DNA of 64,000 nt from Ramazzottius varieornatus (taxonomy: Eukaryota; Tardigrada; Eutardigrada; Parachela; Ramazzottiidae), in assembly GCA_001949185.1 (NCBI GenBank), contig BDGG01000011.1:1556077-1620076 (forward strand), in the 5' to 3' direction. This document shows, in pieces, positions 22,505 through 32,577 of the stretch (positions are counted from its first letter, which is position 1; every line of letters begins with the position of its first letter). The position numbers were made by a program, and so were the translations under genes. Under the pieces are notes generated by a model. That model did not search any database, was not told where the DNA came from, and saw only the letters and a list, made by a program, of their open reading frames with translations.

Positions 22505-24012
22505 TCAAACCAAAAATAAAATGTTACACCGGGATGCGTCTTCCCGATGAACGGTCAGATGCCGCATGCTTCGAAAAATAGACCAACTTCTTACCGTCGC
22601 TGAAGCTGCTTGAAGGAATGGCACGATATTCAGGAGCGGTTGTTGGACCTGCAGAAAAAAAGATACTAAAAGCCGCAGCCATCTAGAAGAGAAGAGATAT
22701 GATGCATAATATACAGCGTAGGAGTACGGATTTGAATATGAAAAGCACCAACACTCTTTGGACAATGGCACTTACAGTACAGTAGTTTTTACAACTAGAG
22801 AAATTTCGCACCTTTGCTGCCTTGTTGTGTAGCCGTACAAAGTCTTCAGCACGTCTCTCCAAAAAATCCCACGTATCCTGATAGCCTTCCGACCTATCTT
22901 GCAGCAAGTAAAGCTCTGTGGACTGGTACAGCGCAATGATGGCTATGCGTTTCGCATACCAATTTGACTGCAAAGAGGGTCCCATCATTGATTTTGACAA
23001 AACTCACAAGTTAAACCAAAGAAGAAAACAAAACTATATCAGCGTACGTCGATCTTGTTATCCCCTAAAAGGTGCCAAATATCGTCCGCCAACTGGCCAA
23101 CCAGCCGGAGACCTTGTCGGGTATTCTGCGGTAGGGACAGCAAAGCTATGGCGTCCTTCCAGTCACTTCCGTAGGCCGTGTTCAGCTCCAGCCGGGCTCG
23201 GATGGCTGATACCAAGTATTCTTTGAATGATATACCTGGCTCGGCTTTTTGCCGTTCGAAAGGCTGGAAGGTAGCTTCGAACTGCCGGTTGCTTTGGTCG
23301 TAGGCGTAGATGACCAGATCGAGGCCGCCGTTCGGACACAGACCGTGAGCGATGGACGGCAGACCGCTTTTTTCCGCACCTGCAACCAATCAACCCAAAT
23401 TGTTGACGACATACAGTACTTCCAAAACATCGAGGAAAATTCGTATCAGACTGCTCTACGAAAAAGGTTGATACGAGAATTAATTGGAGCTCGCCAAGGA
23501 TACCCGGCAGGACTGATTCCGAAGTGGCGCATGCTATCAGTGTTACCGGCTGGAAGAGTGCGCCAGTTGAAAACACAATCTTGTCGCGTTCGTTTGTACA
23601 CATTTCAAGTGGAGCACGTTTTCACTGTATTGGATGGAATCGTGCGCAACTCGGGGTCTACCTTTGGCGAGGGCTTCGATGGTCCATCCATATTCAGGCA
23701 CGTAACTCAGCCCCGCATTCAAGATCCGTTCCTTCAACTGCTTGCCGGAATTCGAGCTTGAGGGCTCTTCCTGGAAGTCATCTGAAGTTGAGCTTGCGAA
23801 GGTGCTGGTGCTGGAATCCGACGAGCGTGCTGGTGAAGCTTCCGCGTCGCCGTCGCTTGTGCTGGTGGTGCTTGCGGAATGTGAGACGGTCATTCTTTCC
23901 TTGAACTTCTCGTTCAGACTATCTTCGAGATGGAAACGCGAAGTGGAAAGCTTGAAGGGCGTCGTGGAATACTGGGCGAAGCGAGTGGGAGCTCTCCCAT
24001 GGGGACACCTCG
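22505..24012 (-). CDS. COQ9: ubiquinone biosynthesis protein COQ9
   Basis: Exons right to left: 24012-23662, 23379-23048, 22967-22812 and 22648-22505. Phases match at each join. The first exon is basic and Ser-rich (mitochondrial targeting character), then KERILNAGLSYVPEYGWTIEALAKG. The second has GLPSIAHGLCPNGGLDLV, then WKDAIALLSLPQNTRQGLRL, then QLADDIWHLLGD. The third has WYAKRIAIIALYQSTELYLLQD and GYQDTWDFLERRAEDF. The LPxN, DDxWH and ST-E-L/M-LQD blocks are hallmarks of COQ9, a lipid-binding partner of the COQ7 hydroxylase in coenzyme Q synthesis in the matrix. The true start is unresolved: the first exon is open upstream without an ATG, so a short initiating exon probably lies between 24020 and 24280. 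An acidic Ser/Thr linker of about 50 residues precedes the domain. The last exon may be spliced further. Confidence 0.88.
23480..23660. repeat. H1 hairpin repeats in COQ9 intron
   Basis: GAAGTGGCGCATGCTATCAGT, then CGGCTGGAAGAGTGCGCCAG, AATCTTGTCGCG, TCAAGTGGAGCACG and GGATGGAATCGTGCGC. Two adjacent units, the clearest example of the loop consensus. Confidence 0.65.
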
Positions 24013-24285
24013 CTAAAAATACACAAGAAAGAAGTTCGACAAATATTCCGGAAGGAATTTCTCTTTCGATCGTTTTTTTACGTCTCAATCGAGATCAAAA
24101 ATTCCGTTTATACAATCATTATTTTGTCTTCATTGCCGAATTTTTTATCGGCGAGCTCAGAGAGCTCATGGAGAGCAACAGCACAGAAATTCTAAAGGGG
24201 AATCGATAACGAGAGAAGGCAATGAATAATTACATTCAACATCGCATTCCCAAGCAGGAAAATTCTCAAAGGCAGAAACATTGGA

Positions 24286-26327
24286 TCAAAGCTTGATAGA
24301 AGTTTCCAAGCGCTCAATTTGGGTAGAAAGACCATCCAAAGACATGAGTAAAATGCCAGCATCGAACTCGTGCTTCTGAGCGATCATCTGTGCCTGTTCC
24401 GCCGTCACTTCCGGCCCCATCGAGTCTCGGCTTGCGCCTTCCTTCTGCTTGGCCCCAAGCCTCTCCGCCTCTTTCCGACTCCACAGTTCCTCCCTCACTT
24501 GTTCCATATGTTCGTCCACAGCATTCTTCCACCGATCGCGGAACTTCATCACACCCTCGATGACGTCCCTGACGCCACTCTTGTTCTCTTCATCCAGAGA
24601 CAGCATCACTGTGAAAACACCCGAGATATTCGCCAACAAACCACAAACGTTCGAAGAAAAATTCTCCGTCGAGAAGAACAGCTTAAACAAGTATCGATAT
24701 TCTTCTTGAGAAAAAGTAGAAAGAGATGCGTTACGGAGAGGATCAACCATGGGTCTCTTGACAGCCATCACGAGAACTTCAAGGATCGCGGGGAAGTTTG
24801 ACATTCCTTCCGTTGTCCAAATCTCCCCAACAGTCTTAACTAAAACTTCGATACTCATTTTCAGGAAACATTTCTGTACGAGCAAATACAGTCTCTTTCT
24901 GTGCTTCTCATTCTCCGACAGCGAAGTTTCTTTCAGGAAATCTACAAGGCGATCCTTGAGGAGAGGTGAAGTTGCTTCAGAGTCGAGAGACCGATCCGGA
25001 AGTTGATCGATGAGATTACCGAGAAAATGCACATTCTGCTGCTTCAACGAAGCACTGTGGAAATCAGCGAAAGGTAGGACGATGTCGTTGAGAAAGTACA
25101 GCGGAGAAAGAACCGCGGGAAAGTTGTCAGGAAGTACGTCGCAGATTTTGACGAGGAAGGCCAAGTGAGCGATGCTGTCCCTGCTGACGGGACATCGCAT
25201 CAAGCCATCACCGACTTCCGGCTGGCTTTTCCGGCTCCACGTTGTAAAGACTGAGTAGTCTGGAACAACCTGACCTAACAGAGCTACGATACGAGTGTAG
25301 GAAGCGAAGCTTTTGGCGAAAGACACGGGCATGAAACCGAGTGGGGCTGCTAGAAGGTGAAGCAAGGAGCGACCCAGACATTGACGATACTTGAGCACGG
25401 CCTCTTCTTCCGAGCAGTTCTTTTCTGCTGGGAAGTTGAAAGTGGTGCGGGAGAGCTTGACAGCTTCAACGAAGGATGAGTCGAAGTCGCAGACAAGAGC
25501 GTGCATCCGTAGGAGATGCTCAAACTGAAAGGAGAACAGAACCGTTAGATTTGTAGCTGAGCACGAAGCTTTCGCTTGATTGAATACGGAAGCAACGCTT
25601 GATTGCTCAAGCGGCGAAGTTCAGCGCATGACGTCACGCTTTTACCGGAAATGCCGTTGTTCATAAGTGACGCACGACGTTGGCACCGTCACTTGACTGA
25701 ACAAGACGGTTGGGGCTGAGTGAGAAAATGACGTCAGCGTTCTGGACTTTGCCGTATATAAAATATAAAGGCACGTTTGATGACGTCATGTGCCACTCTG
25801 AAAAACTTTAGTATTTCATCGGAAGTAGCTTGCTGACTTACGTTGTCCGACGAATCTTCTCCGTCTTGGCGGTTCCAGTCGAAGTCGCCCACGTAATCGT
25901 CCAGTTGAGACAGGACCGAAGACAGCCAGAACAGTCGGAACTTGCTCAAACGAAGTAAGGTACCTTGGATATTCGGCAGGAAGAATTCAACTTCAGCAGC
26001 CGTATGCTCTTCCTTGTCCAAGACGCTACTGAAGTAGATGATCAGCTCTTCGGCGCGCCCATATTCACACAGAACATACATCAGCATTTCTAGGGTAGGA
26101 CGGAAGACGTTACTGAGAGGAGAGCGGACTGTGATGCTGACGGTGGCGATGATGTCTTCGCAGTGGTCGATGATGCTCTGCCGCTGTGAGGCAGGATGCT
26201 CCAAGAGTTTCTCCAGAGCGCTGGCGGACCTTGCCATCACGGCGGTGATCACCTTCTTATGCCAGTGCTGGTGAGGGAGAGCGTCGTCATCGTTGAATGT
26301 GTCCATCGTGTCAGCGTCAGCGTCCAT
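24286..26327 (-). CDS. GLMN: glomulin (FKBP-associated, Rbx1-binding HEAT-like protein)
   Basis: Two exons, 26327-25842 and 25524-24286, give 574 residues against about 594 in the human protein. The N-terminal exon carries alpha-helical repeats (HKKVITAVMARSASALEKLL, then LMYVLCEYGRAEELIIYF). The long second exon has SIAHLAFLVKICDVLPDNFP followed by AVLSPLYFL, matching the glomulin signature in which LAYLV is followed by LPMVLSPLYLL. The C-terminus ends in DAGILLMSLDGLSTQIERLE, matching glomulin's terminal helix. Glomulin binds RBX1 and restrains Cullin-RING ligases. The ATG at 26327 is the first in the exon; the frame stays open some 60 bases further up, so an upstream exon is possible. The 317-bp intron contains no obvious transposon. 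The gene's 3' end is about 270 bp from the COQ9 coding exon, same strand. Confidence 0.85.
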
Positions 26328-26921
26328 CTTTTGTCTCTTCGCCAGCGTGAAAGACTTTTCGACGAAAGCCTCGCTTCCTACTCGCAACCGTAGTGCATAG
26401 ATGAACTTAAGATTATGAGCCCTATTTCAGAAGTCAGTTTCTCAAAGTTTCCGTGGCTCACTTACAGGAGCGAGGCGAGGAGACAGTTGAGATGGCCGGT
26501 CGATGCTTGACTGCAGTTTGAACGGCCCGCAAAGAGATCATGTCGCAGAGAGCTTCGAGCAGACAGCTTCTAGAGTTCAACAGAACAAGATCAGGAAGGT
26601 ATGTGGTCAGAGCGCAAGAGACAGTGAGGGAACTTAGGCGGATAGCAAGAAGCAGGAAGAAGAATCGACAATCGTGATTCTGGATTCTACAATCTGAATA
26701 GTAAAAAGTAAAAACTGAGAAATTTGAAAAATCTGAAATTTAAATTTGGGAAAGTATCAGCAGTCAAGCCTCGCTGTCAATCAACCCGAAGGTTCTTTTT
26801 AGCTGTTTTGTTTTTAAATTTTAATTATAAAATATATTCTGTTTCCGGTTCTTCGCCTGCTAGGCTGCTGCATCTGACAGTCTGACTGGGCTGCATCATT
26901 CATCCGAGAAGGTCTATCCTC
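26328..26921. promoter_or_regulatory. putative bidirectional promoter GLMN / NELF-E
   Basis: About 590 bp separate the divergent start codons of GLMN (left) and NELF-E (right). It is AT-rich in the middle (about 26700-26850) with no clear TATA box. Shared promoter use is inferred from geometry only. Confidence 0.4.
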
Positions 26922-28479
26922 ATGGTCCCTCTTGCGACGGTCGGCTACCTCATGGAGCTTCCTCATGTTATGACACAAGCCGAGATCGAGCTGAAGGAAA
27001 TTTACGCGGAATATCGTGAGTTGGTATGATCAGCATTCTCTCTCTTCCTGAATCCTAATCGGCTGCGTTCTTCCGTGAAAACCTTACACAATCGCCATTT
27101 TTGCAGAAAGATGAAGCCCAGAAAAAGAAGGAAGCTGAACTAGGCGCTGGCAGGAAACGCGGTACCGACGTCGTCGCTGAAGATTCCTCGGAACTCATCA
27201 AGAAGCTGCGGAATTCAGGCGTAAGTTTCCTCATAGGTCGCACATGACGTCATATAAAATAATGCTGTGTGGCCCCGGGTACTGTACGTCAGTGCGCGGG
27301 TTTAATATGACTGAAATCAGCAGTTGTCGATTTCATAGACATGCATACACATATCTCGATGCACGCTCGCTGCTTGTGGTATGTAACTTTGTGAAACGAC
27401 GTTTTTCGCTCACCTGCAAACAATAGCGTGAGCGGTTATCGGGTTGGGAAGGTATGCAAGTGACTGCAAGACTAGTTTGTAGTGCTTTCCGATTCCACCT
27501 TGGTTAGTTCATCCCGGTTTCCTTCTTCTCAGGTACTGGAAAAGCTGAAGAACGACGACACACCAAAGACACAGTACAAGCGAGCTTCCCTACTCAACCG
27601 ACGCCTCCTCAACAAGCCTGGAGAAGATGCCTTCACTCCCACCGGAAGTGAACCGTCGACCGCCCGTCCCTCTCCTCTACCTCTCTCCAGACCGTCCTCA
27701 GCCACGCCAGCACAACCTCGAGGAAACTTCTCGATACCTGACAGATCTATGGGAACTCCACCGCCTTCGCCTTTCACCGACACACCCCGACCGCCAAACA
27801 AGCCTAAGAACATGTTTGCGTCTTTCATGAAGGCGTCTAAACCTGAGGCTGAAACAACGGCGGCAGCATCCAGTCAAAAACCGAGCGAAGGAACAAAGAG
27901 CCATCCTCAGTCGGCCTATCAGCCAGTCCAGAGACAGAAGATGCTCTTCGTGGAAGCAGAGAATGTGACGGAGAATTTTATCAAGCCCATATTTGAGAAA
28001 TACGGAGCATTGTTACGCGTCACTTCGGTCGCCGATAAAAAGTCAGCAAATAACCAATAGCAAAACATTTTAATGCAAACTGAAGCTCGGCAATCCAAAT
28101 TGAGAGGATCTTTTCGCCAAGGTGGCGCTCCATTGCTCCCACAAAAGCCGTAAACGTGCGCCACTTGGGAAGACGTTCTTGTCGAATTTGGCTCGAACTG
28201 TTTGCCGAGCTTTCAGTCAGGACAAGAAATCTGATTCTGGTATTTTTCAGGCACGCATTTGTTCTGTTCAAAATATGGGAACATTCACAGAAGGCGTTAG
28301 TCGATCTCGACGGGAAAGTGGTTGAAGGCATCGCACTGAAGGTCTCGGAAGCCAGTCGCGACCCGGAGAAAGGTCCGGTGGAGCCAAGACACTCGAACAC
28401 CAATCATTCCTTCGAGAATCCACCACACCGCAGAGGAGATAAACGCGAGCTTGTTTCGTATGACGACAATCTTTTGTGA
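26922..28479 (+). CDS. NEL-E / NELFE: negative elongation factor E
   Basis: Exons 26922-27023, 27107-27220, 27533-28041 and 28251-28479 give 317 residues. The N-terminus is a charged helix (EIELKEIYAEYREL, then KDEAQKKKEAELG) with SSELIKKLRNSG, as in NELF-E. A Pro/Ser-rich linker follows in place of the Arg-Asp repeats of vertebrate NELF-E. The RRM has KMLFVEAENV (RNP2) and HAFVLFKIWEHSQKALVDLDG (RNP1 region). The tail RGDKRELVSYDDNLL resembles the vertebrate end (DKRTQIVYSDD). NELF-E is the RNA-binding subunit of the complex that holds RNA polymerase II at promoter-proximal pauses. The stop at 28477 overlaps a good GT donor (CTTTT|GTGAGT), so a further short exon near 28535 is possible. Intron 3 carries an H1 hairpin. 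Confidence 0.85.
28085..28215. repeat. H1 hairpin repeat in NELF-E intron 3
   Basis: CCAAGGTGGCGCTCC, then AACGTGCGCCACTTGGGAA, TTCTTGTCGAATTTG and TTTGCCGAGC. The order of words is conserved with other copies. Confidence 0.6.
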
Positions 28480-29016
28480 GTTTTTAACCTACAAAAATTT
28501 CAAAAAATGATTTTCCTGACTTTTGTGGCCAGTGTTTTTCCCATGAGATCACACCTTCGCACAGTCTGAGCTTTCCAAAGCGCCTACAGACAGAAAGACT
28601 ACATTGTCGGTTTTCTGGCTCTGGCTAATGATAACATTTCCATGTGAACTTATCGTTTTGGAGATGTGTGGAGATGGAAATTTAACTTCGCAGTCGTCAA
28701 GGGCATATCGAAAATCCAACGACACCGAATACACCGTCAGAAAGTCCTTTCCCGATTACGAAACATAGTTGATTTGGTGCTTGGCACGACCAGCGCGTGC
28801 CCTGTACGGATATCGTCACATGAAAGACATGGCGATCTTACGCTCACTTCCCCATTGTGCCGCTTCGATAAGATACCGCGCCAAACTACAAACTCATCTG
28901 GTCGAATAAACTCGCACTTTGCGTATCGGTATAAGAACGGGAAATTTCTCCACCAAACATCACCATCGTCTTATCCTTTCCTACCTTTTCCCTTCTGGTA
29001 ATCTTCCCCAGCCACC

Positions 29017-30228
29017 ATGAAGGGCCTTATCGCTAGCGTAGTCTTGGTTGCGTTGGTCGGGTTGGTCGCCAGCCAGCGACCCAGCGCCTGCGGACAACCC
29101 ATTGTTGCTCCCAAAGATTGCTCGCGATCCGGAGGGGACCGTATTGTCGGTAAATGACTTTCTCTCATTCCCAAAAAGTGTCTCGGTTTAGAGCATGTGG
29201 TTTCAGGTGGTTGCCAGGCCGAGGCACACAGCTGGCCATGGCAGTGCCAGCTGGGCAAGATCTCCACCTTCTTCGGCACCAACTACACCCAGTGGATCTG
29301 CGGATGCTCCATCCTGTCCACTGGCCACATTCTGACTGCTGCCCACTGCGTGTCCGGGTAGGTGACGTCAACATTTGGCAGCTCGGCCAGCAAATTCTAC
29401 ACGATTGCTTTTCCAAGTGGCGCACTATACCAATACTGTTGGCTCGAGCCGTGCGCCACTTGAAAAGTGGTCTGATTAAATTTGCTGTATTGTTTTCCCT
29501 GTGGCGCACGTCTTCAATGTAATTTGCCTGAAAGGATGTTCCACCCGGGAAGACGATCTGTCTACCCCTTAAAGTACAATATTTTTTTCTGGGATTACCG
29601 ATGGGATCATATTGTAAATATTGGTTGCAGAAGCACCAACAAGCCCGACTTATTTATGGTCAAAGTCGGACACCACGACGTGTCGCGGCCCAGCCAGTAC
29701 CAAAAGGTCCACAACGTCTCGCGGATCGCCATGCACCCAGATTACAATTCGCGCATCATCGACAACGACGCCGCCGTCTTAGTTTTGCGCGAACCCCTCG
29801 TCTTCACCACCGGAGTCCAGCCAGTTTGCATTCCCGATGCCAACAGCAACCCTAATGCCGACGTCGCCCCCGCTGTGGGTCAAGATCACATCGTTACCGG
29901 ATGGGGTGAACAGAACGCCAATGGCCGCGCCACCGCACAGCAATTGCAACAGGTCAGCGTCACCGCCTGGAACAGCGCTACCTGCAACATGACGCAACAC
30001 TACGGTGGCAAGATCACCAACCAGATGTGGTGTGCCGGTACAACTGGCAAGGACTCGTGCCAGGGCGATTCAGGCGGCCCCATTTTCGCCCTCGAGGGGG
30101 GACGCTATGTGCAGAACGGCATTGTTTCCTGGGGATATGGATGCGCGGCACCCAACAAGCCCGGAGTCTATGCCAAGGTTGCAGCTCCTGCCATCCGAAA
30201 CTTCATTCAGTCAGTCACTGGGTGGTAA
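29017..30228 (+). CDS. secreted trypsin-like serine protease (S1A)
   Basis: Exons 29017-29149, 29204-29357 and 29631-30228 give 294 residues. The signal peptide MKGLIASVVLVALVGLVAS precedes a propeptide and the activation site DR|IVGG. The catalytic triad is visible: His in LTAAHC, Asp in NDAAVL and Ser in GDSGGP. KDSCQGDSGGP puts Asp at the base of the S1 pocket, predicting cleavage after Arg/Lys. Extra cysteines occur at IVGGC, WPWQC and CGCS, where most trypsins have none, suggesting an added or rearranged disulfide. The ATG has a CACC context. Intron 2 carries H1 hairpins. Confidence 0.92.
29385..29545. repeat. H1 hairpin repeats in protease intron 2
   Basis: TTTTCCAAGTGGCGCACTA, TACTGTTGGCTCGAGC and then CGTGCGCCACTTGAAAA form a near-perfect 12-bp stem. 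A second, degraded unit starts with CCCTGTGGCGCACG. Confidence 0.7.
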
Positions 30229-31501
30229 AAAAATTCTTGCATAAGGTCTTCGCTCCCCTTTCCTTGGCTGTTGTCTTCTAACACATCTCTGCGCCCTTCT
30301 GTTTGCGAGATGATTTTAAAGACGTTCGCCACCTCATCAGTTCTGATATTGTGGCTTGAGCACACCCATTAAAATTCATACAGTACTGTAGGATCCAGCA
30401 ATTTGACGATCGTTTAAAAGTGGCGAACAGCAATGTTTCTTTTGCTTGGGTCTTTTTCGCAAAAGTGTCGAATGTCCAACTGCATTGACAGGGAGCGAAG
30501 GAAGGAAGTAGGGATCGCGGGTTGAAGCCAGAAAGTACGTGCCCTAGTCCTACCGTACGAAGCAGCCCGCCGCGGCGCCTTCGAACCATGCTTCTACAAA
30601 GTTCAGCAATTTCGGGTCCAGAAATGAAATTTGCGGAACAGCACAAAAAGCTCCTAGTTCACTGACTCCACACTGGACCAGTTTATAGCGATCAAGACAA
30701 CATCATTTTGAGGAGAACGATAACTGCAGAAAGAGCGAGAAGCCAGCCCGGTGCAGCACAGCCTTGTTGGGAGTCATACGGCTCGTCGTACAGGTCGTCC
30801 TACAGGTCGTCCTACAGGTCGTCCTACAGGTCGTCCTACAGGTCATCCTCCGGCTTTTCGCTCTCCTCCTCTCCGTTTTACTGTAATTCGGGTGGTTTGG
30901 ATTCTTATTGTTGGCATGGTTGTCCAGATCGGCATTGACCCCCTAGGGTGACTTCCTAAGCCACCTCCGGATCCAGCGCGATTATTCGGGTCTTTGCTGG
31001 TTAGCGCTGTTGTTGTCCTTCACCTCGGCATCATGCACCCACTCCTAATACCCCTTCAGCCGCATTCTTCGGTCCCGGCGCTCATCGTCATCCAAATCAC
31101 TCTCGTTATTCCTGCGGTATCGTAGAAAGGCCCTTTCTATAAGAGAAAGCAATGCAGTAGTAATTTCTACCGTTGCAGAAACGCACCAGATTGCCGACCT
31201 TACCGAAGGGTGTCCCGCCGCACGCGGGAAGCTTCCAGTCTCCAAAGTTTCGGAACAAACAGTGATTTCCAGGACCTGATAAGAAAAGGTAGGGAAAACC
31301 AAGTTTTCTGGATTAAATTTTTGTGGGAAAAAACACTTCGGACCACGATTCGTGAAATCCCAAAGATTGCGAAAAATGATGCAGCCCGCCTTACACACGA
31401 GTGTTCCCTGTTCAGTCAATCAAACATAGCCAAGCACGGGAAGACAACAGCTGGAAAAAGTCAGAGAACATCCGATCATCCGAATTATTCCGAAATAAGC
31501 G
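30229..31501. other. intergenic region, protease to PAFAH1B
   Basis: It contains the 12-bp tandem array at 30784-30849 and short open frames without motifs. The right end should hold the promoter of PAFAH1B, but no element is recognised. Confidence 0.4.
30784..30849. repeat. tandem array, 12-bp unit CAGGTCGTCCTA x5
   Basis: Five near-identical copies head to tail, the last with one substitution (CAGGTCATCC). Because the unit is a multiple of three, all frames stay open (for example YRSS repeats), but there is no support for translation. Confidence 0.85.
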
Positions 31502-32577
31502 ATGTTGCTGTTTTCACTGTGCCTTTCCCTCTTCGTCTGCAAAGCGTACCCTATGGCTGCCTCCATATCCAAAACTACCGTGCCTGCTGCCGTAGATGAT
31601 CCCGCGCAGGATGGTCGTTGGCTAAGTCAGCATCACCGTTTCTTGATGGAGGCACGGGACAAAGAACCGGAGGTGGTTTTCCTCGGCGATAGCATGATCC
31701 AGCGACTGCAAGACGCCGATGTAAGTGTGCACTTGATTGGTTGACAAAACGTATCATTAAATTATCGCTTTATCGTTCAACCACTCTTCCTAGGTATGGA
31801 AAAATCTGTTCCAGCCGATGCACTGTCTGAACTTTGGGATTGGTGGAGACTCCACGCAGCACTTGCTGTGGAGGATTGTCGAAGGCGAACTTGACTCTGT
31901 CCGACCCAAAGTGAGCTTAAACTGACGACAGTCGTCTACTTCTGGATGACCAGAAGACTGACTGTTAATTTCCGTTATAGGTTATCGTGATTCTTATCGG
32001 CACAAACAACTTCTTGAACAGCGCGGAAGAGGTAGCTGAAGGTATCGAAGAGATCGTGCGTAATGTACGGGAAAAACAGCCACAAGCACACATTCTCGTC
32101 GTGGTAAGACTCAACTTCGCGTACTGTATCCCGTTTCACTCGCGCATATATGTCACCACCTCTCTTGGAGTTTATAGTTTATCGGTGACGTCATGCGCTT
32201 GTTGATCGGAGTGTGTTGGATGGCTCATTTGCAATGCAGGATAGCCGACGTGTCGGCCATTCTTGTAGCTGTTCTTGCAGGAAATTTTCCCTCGTGGCGA
32301 GAAAGACAATATCCAAAGACAGAAGAATGCTCGAACAAACGAGCTTATCAGGAACAGTCTGAGGGGGAAGGAAAAGGTGCGTGTGGTCAACTTGGATCCG
32401 GGCTTTGTGGGCGAGGACGGGTCCATCAGTCCGCAAGACATGCCCGACTACCTGCACTTCAGCAACAAAGCCTACACCAAGTCTTTCACTCCTCTGGCCC
32501 ACCTCGTCACTAGTTTGCTGGAAGAAGGCGACCAAGAGGCTAGCGTGGCGAAAGAATCGGGATCCGGTGATCTTTGA
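31502..32577 (+). CDS. PAFAH1B2/3: platelet-activating-factor acetylhydrolase 1b catalytic-type protein, with signal peptide
   Basis: Exons 31502-31720, 31794-31910, 31981-32103 and 32281-32577 give 251 residues. SGNH-hydrolase blocks are all present: VVFLGDSMIQ (catalytic Ser), LNFGIGGDSTQHLLWRI (Gly block), VIVILIGTNNF (Asn block) and DMPDYLHFS (Asp-x-x-His). PRGEKDN and RQKNARTNEL match PAFAH1B2/3 closely. Known family members are cytosolic, hydrolyse the sn-2 acetyl group of PAF-like substrates and pair with LIS1. Here the frame opens with MLLFSLCLSLFVCKAYP, a clean signal peptide in the same exon as the active-site Ser, so this paralogue is probably secreted. A later in-frame ATG (MAAS) could instead yield a cytosolic form. 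Confidence 0.9.

Noticed and set aside
30708-30938. Plus-strand frame with repeated YRSS residues
   Set aside because: The repeats come from the 12-bp tandem array; length divisible by three keeps frames open by chance.
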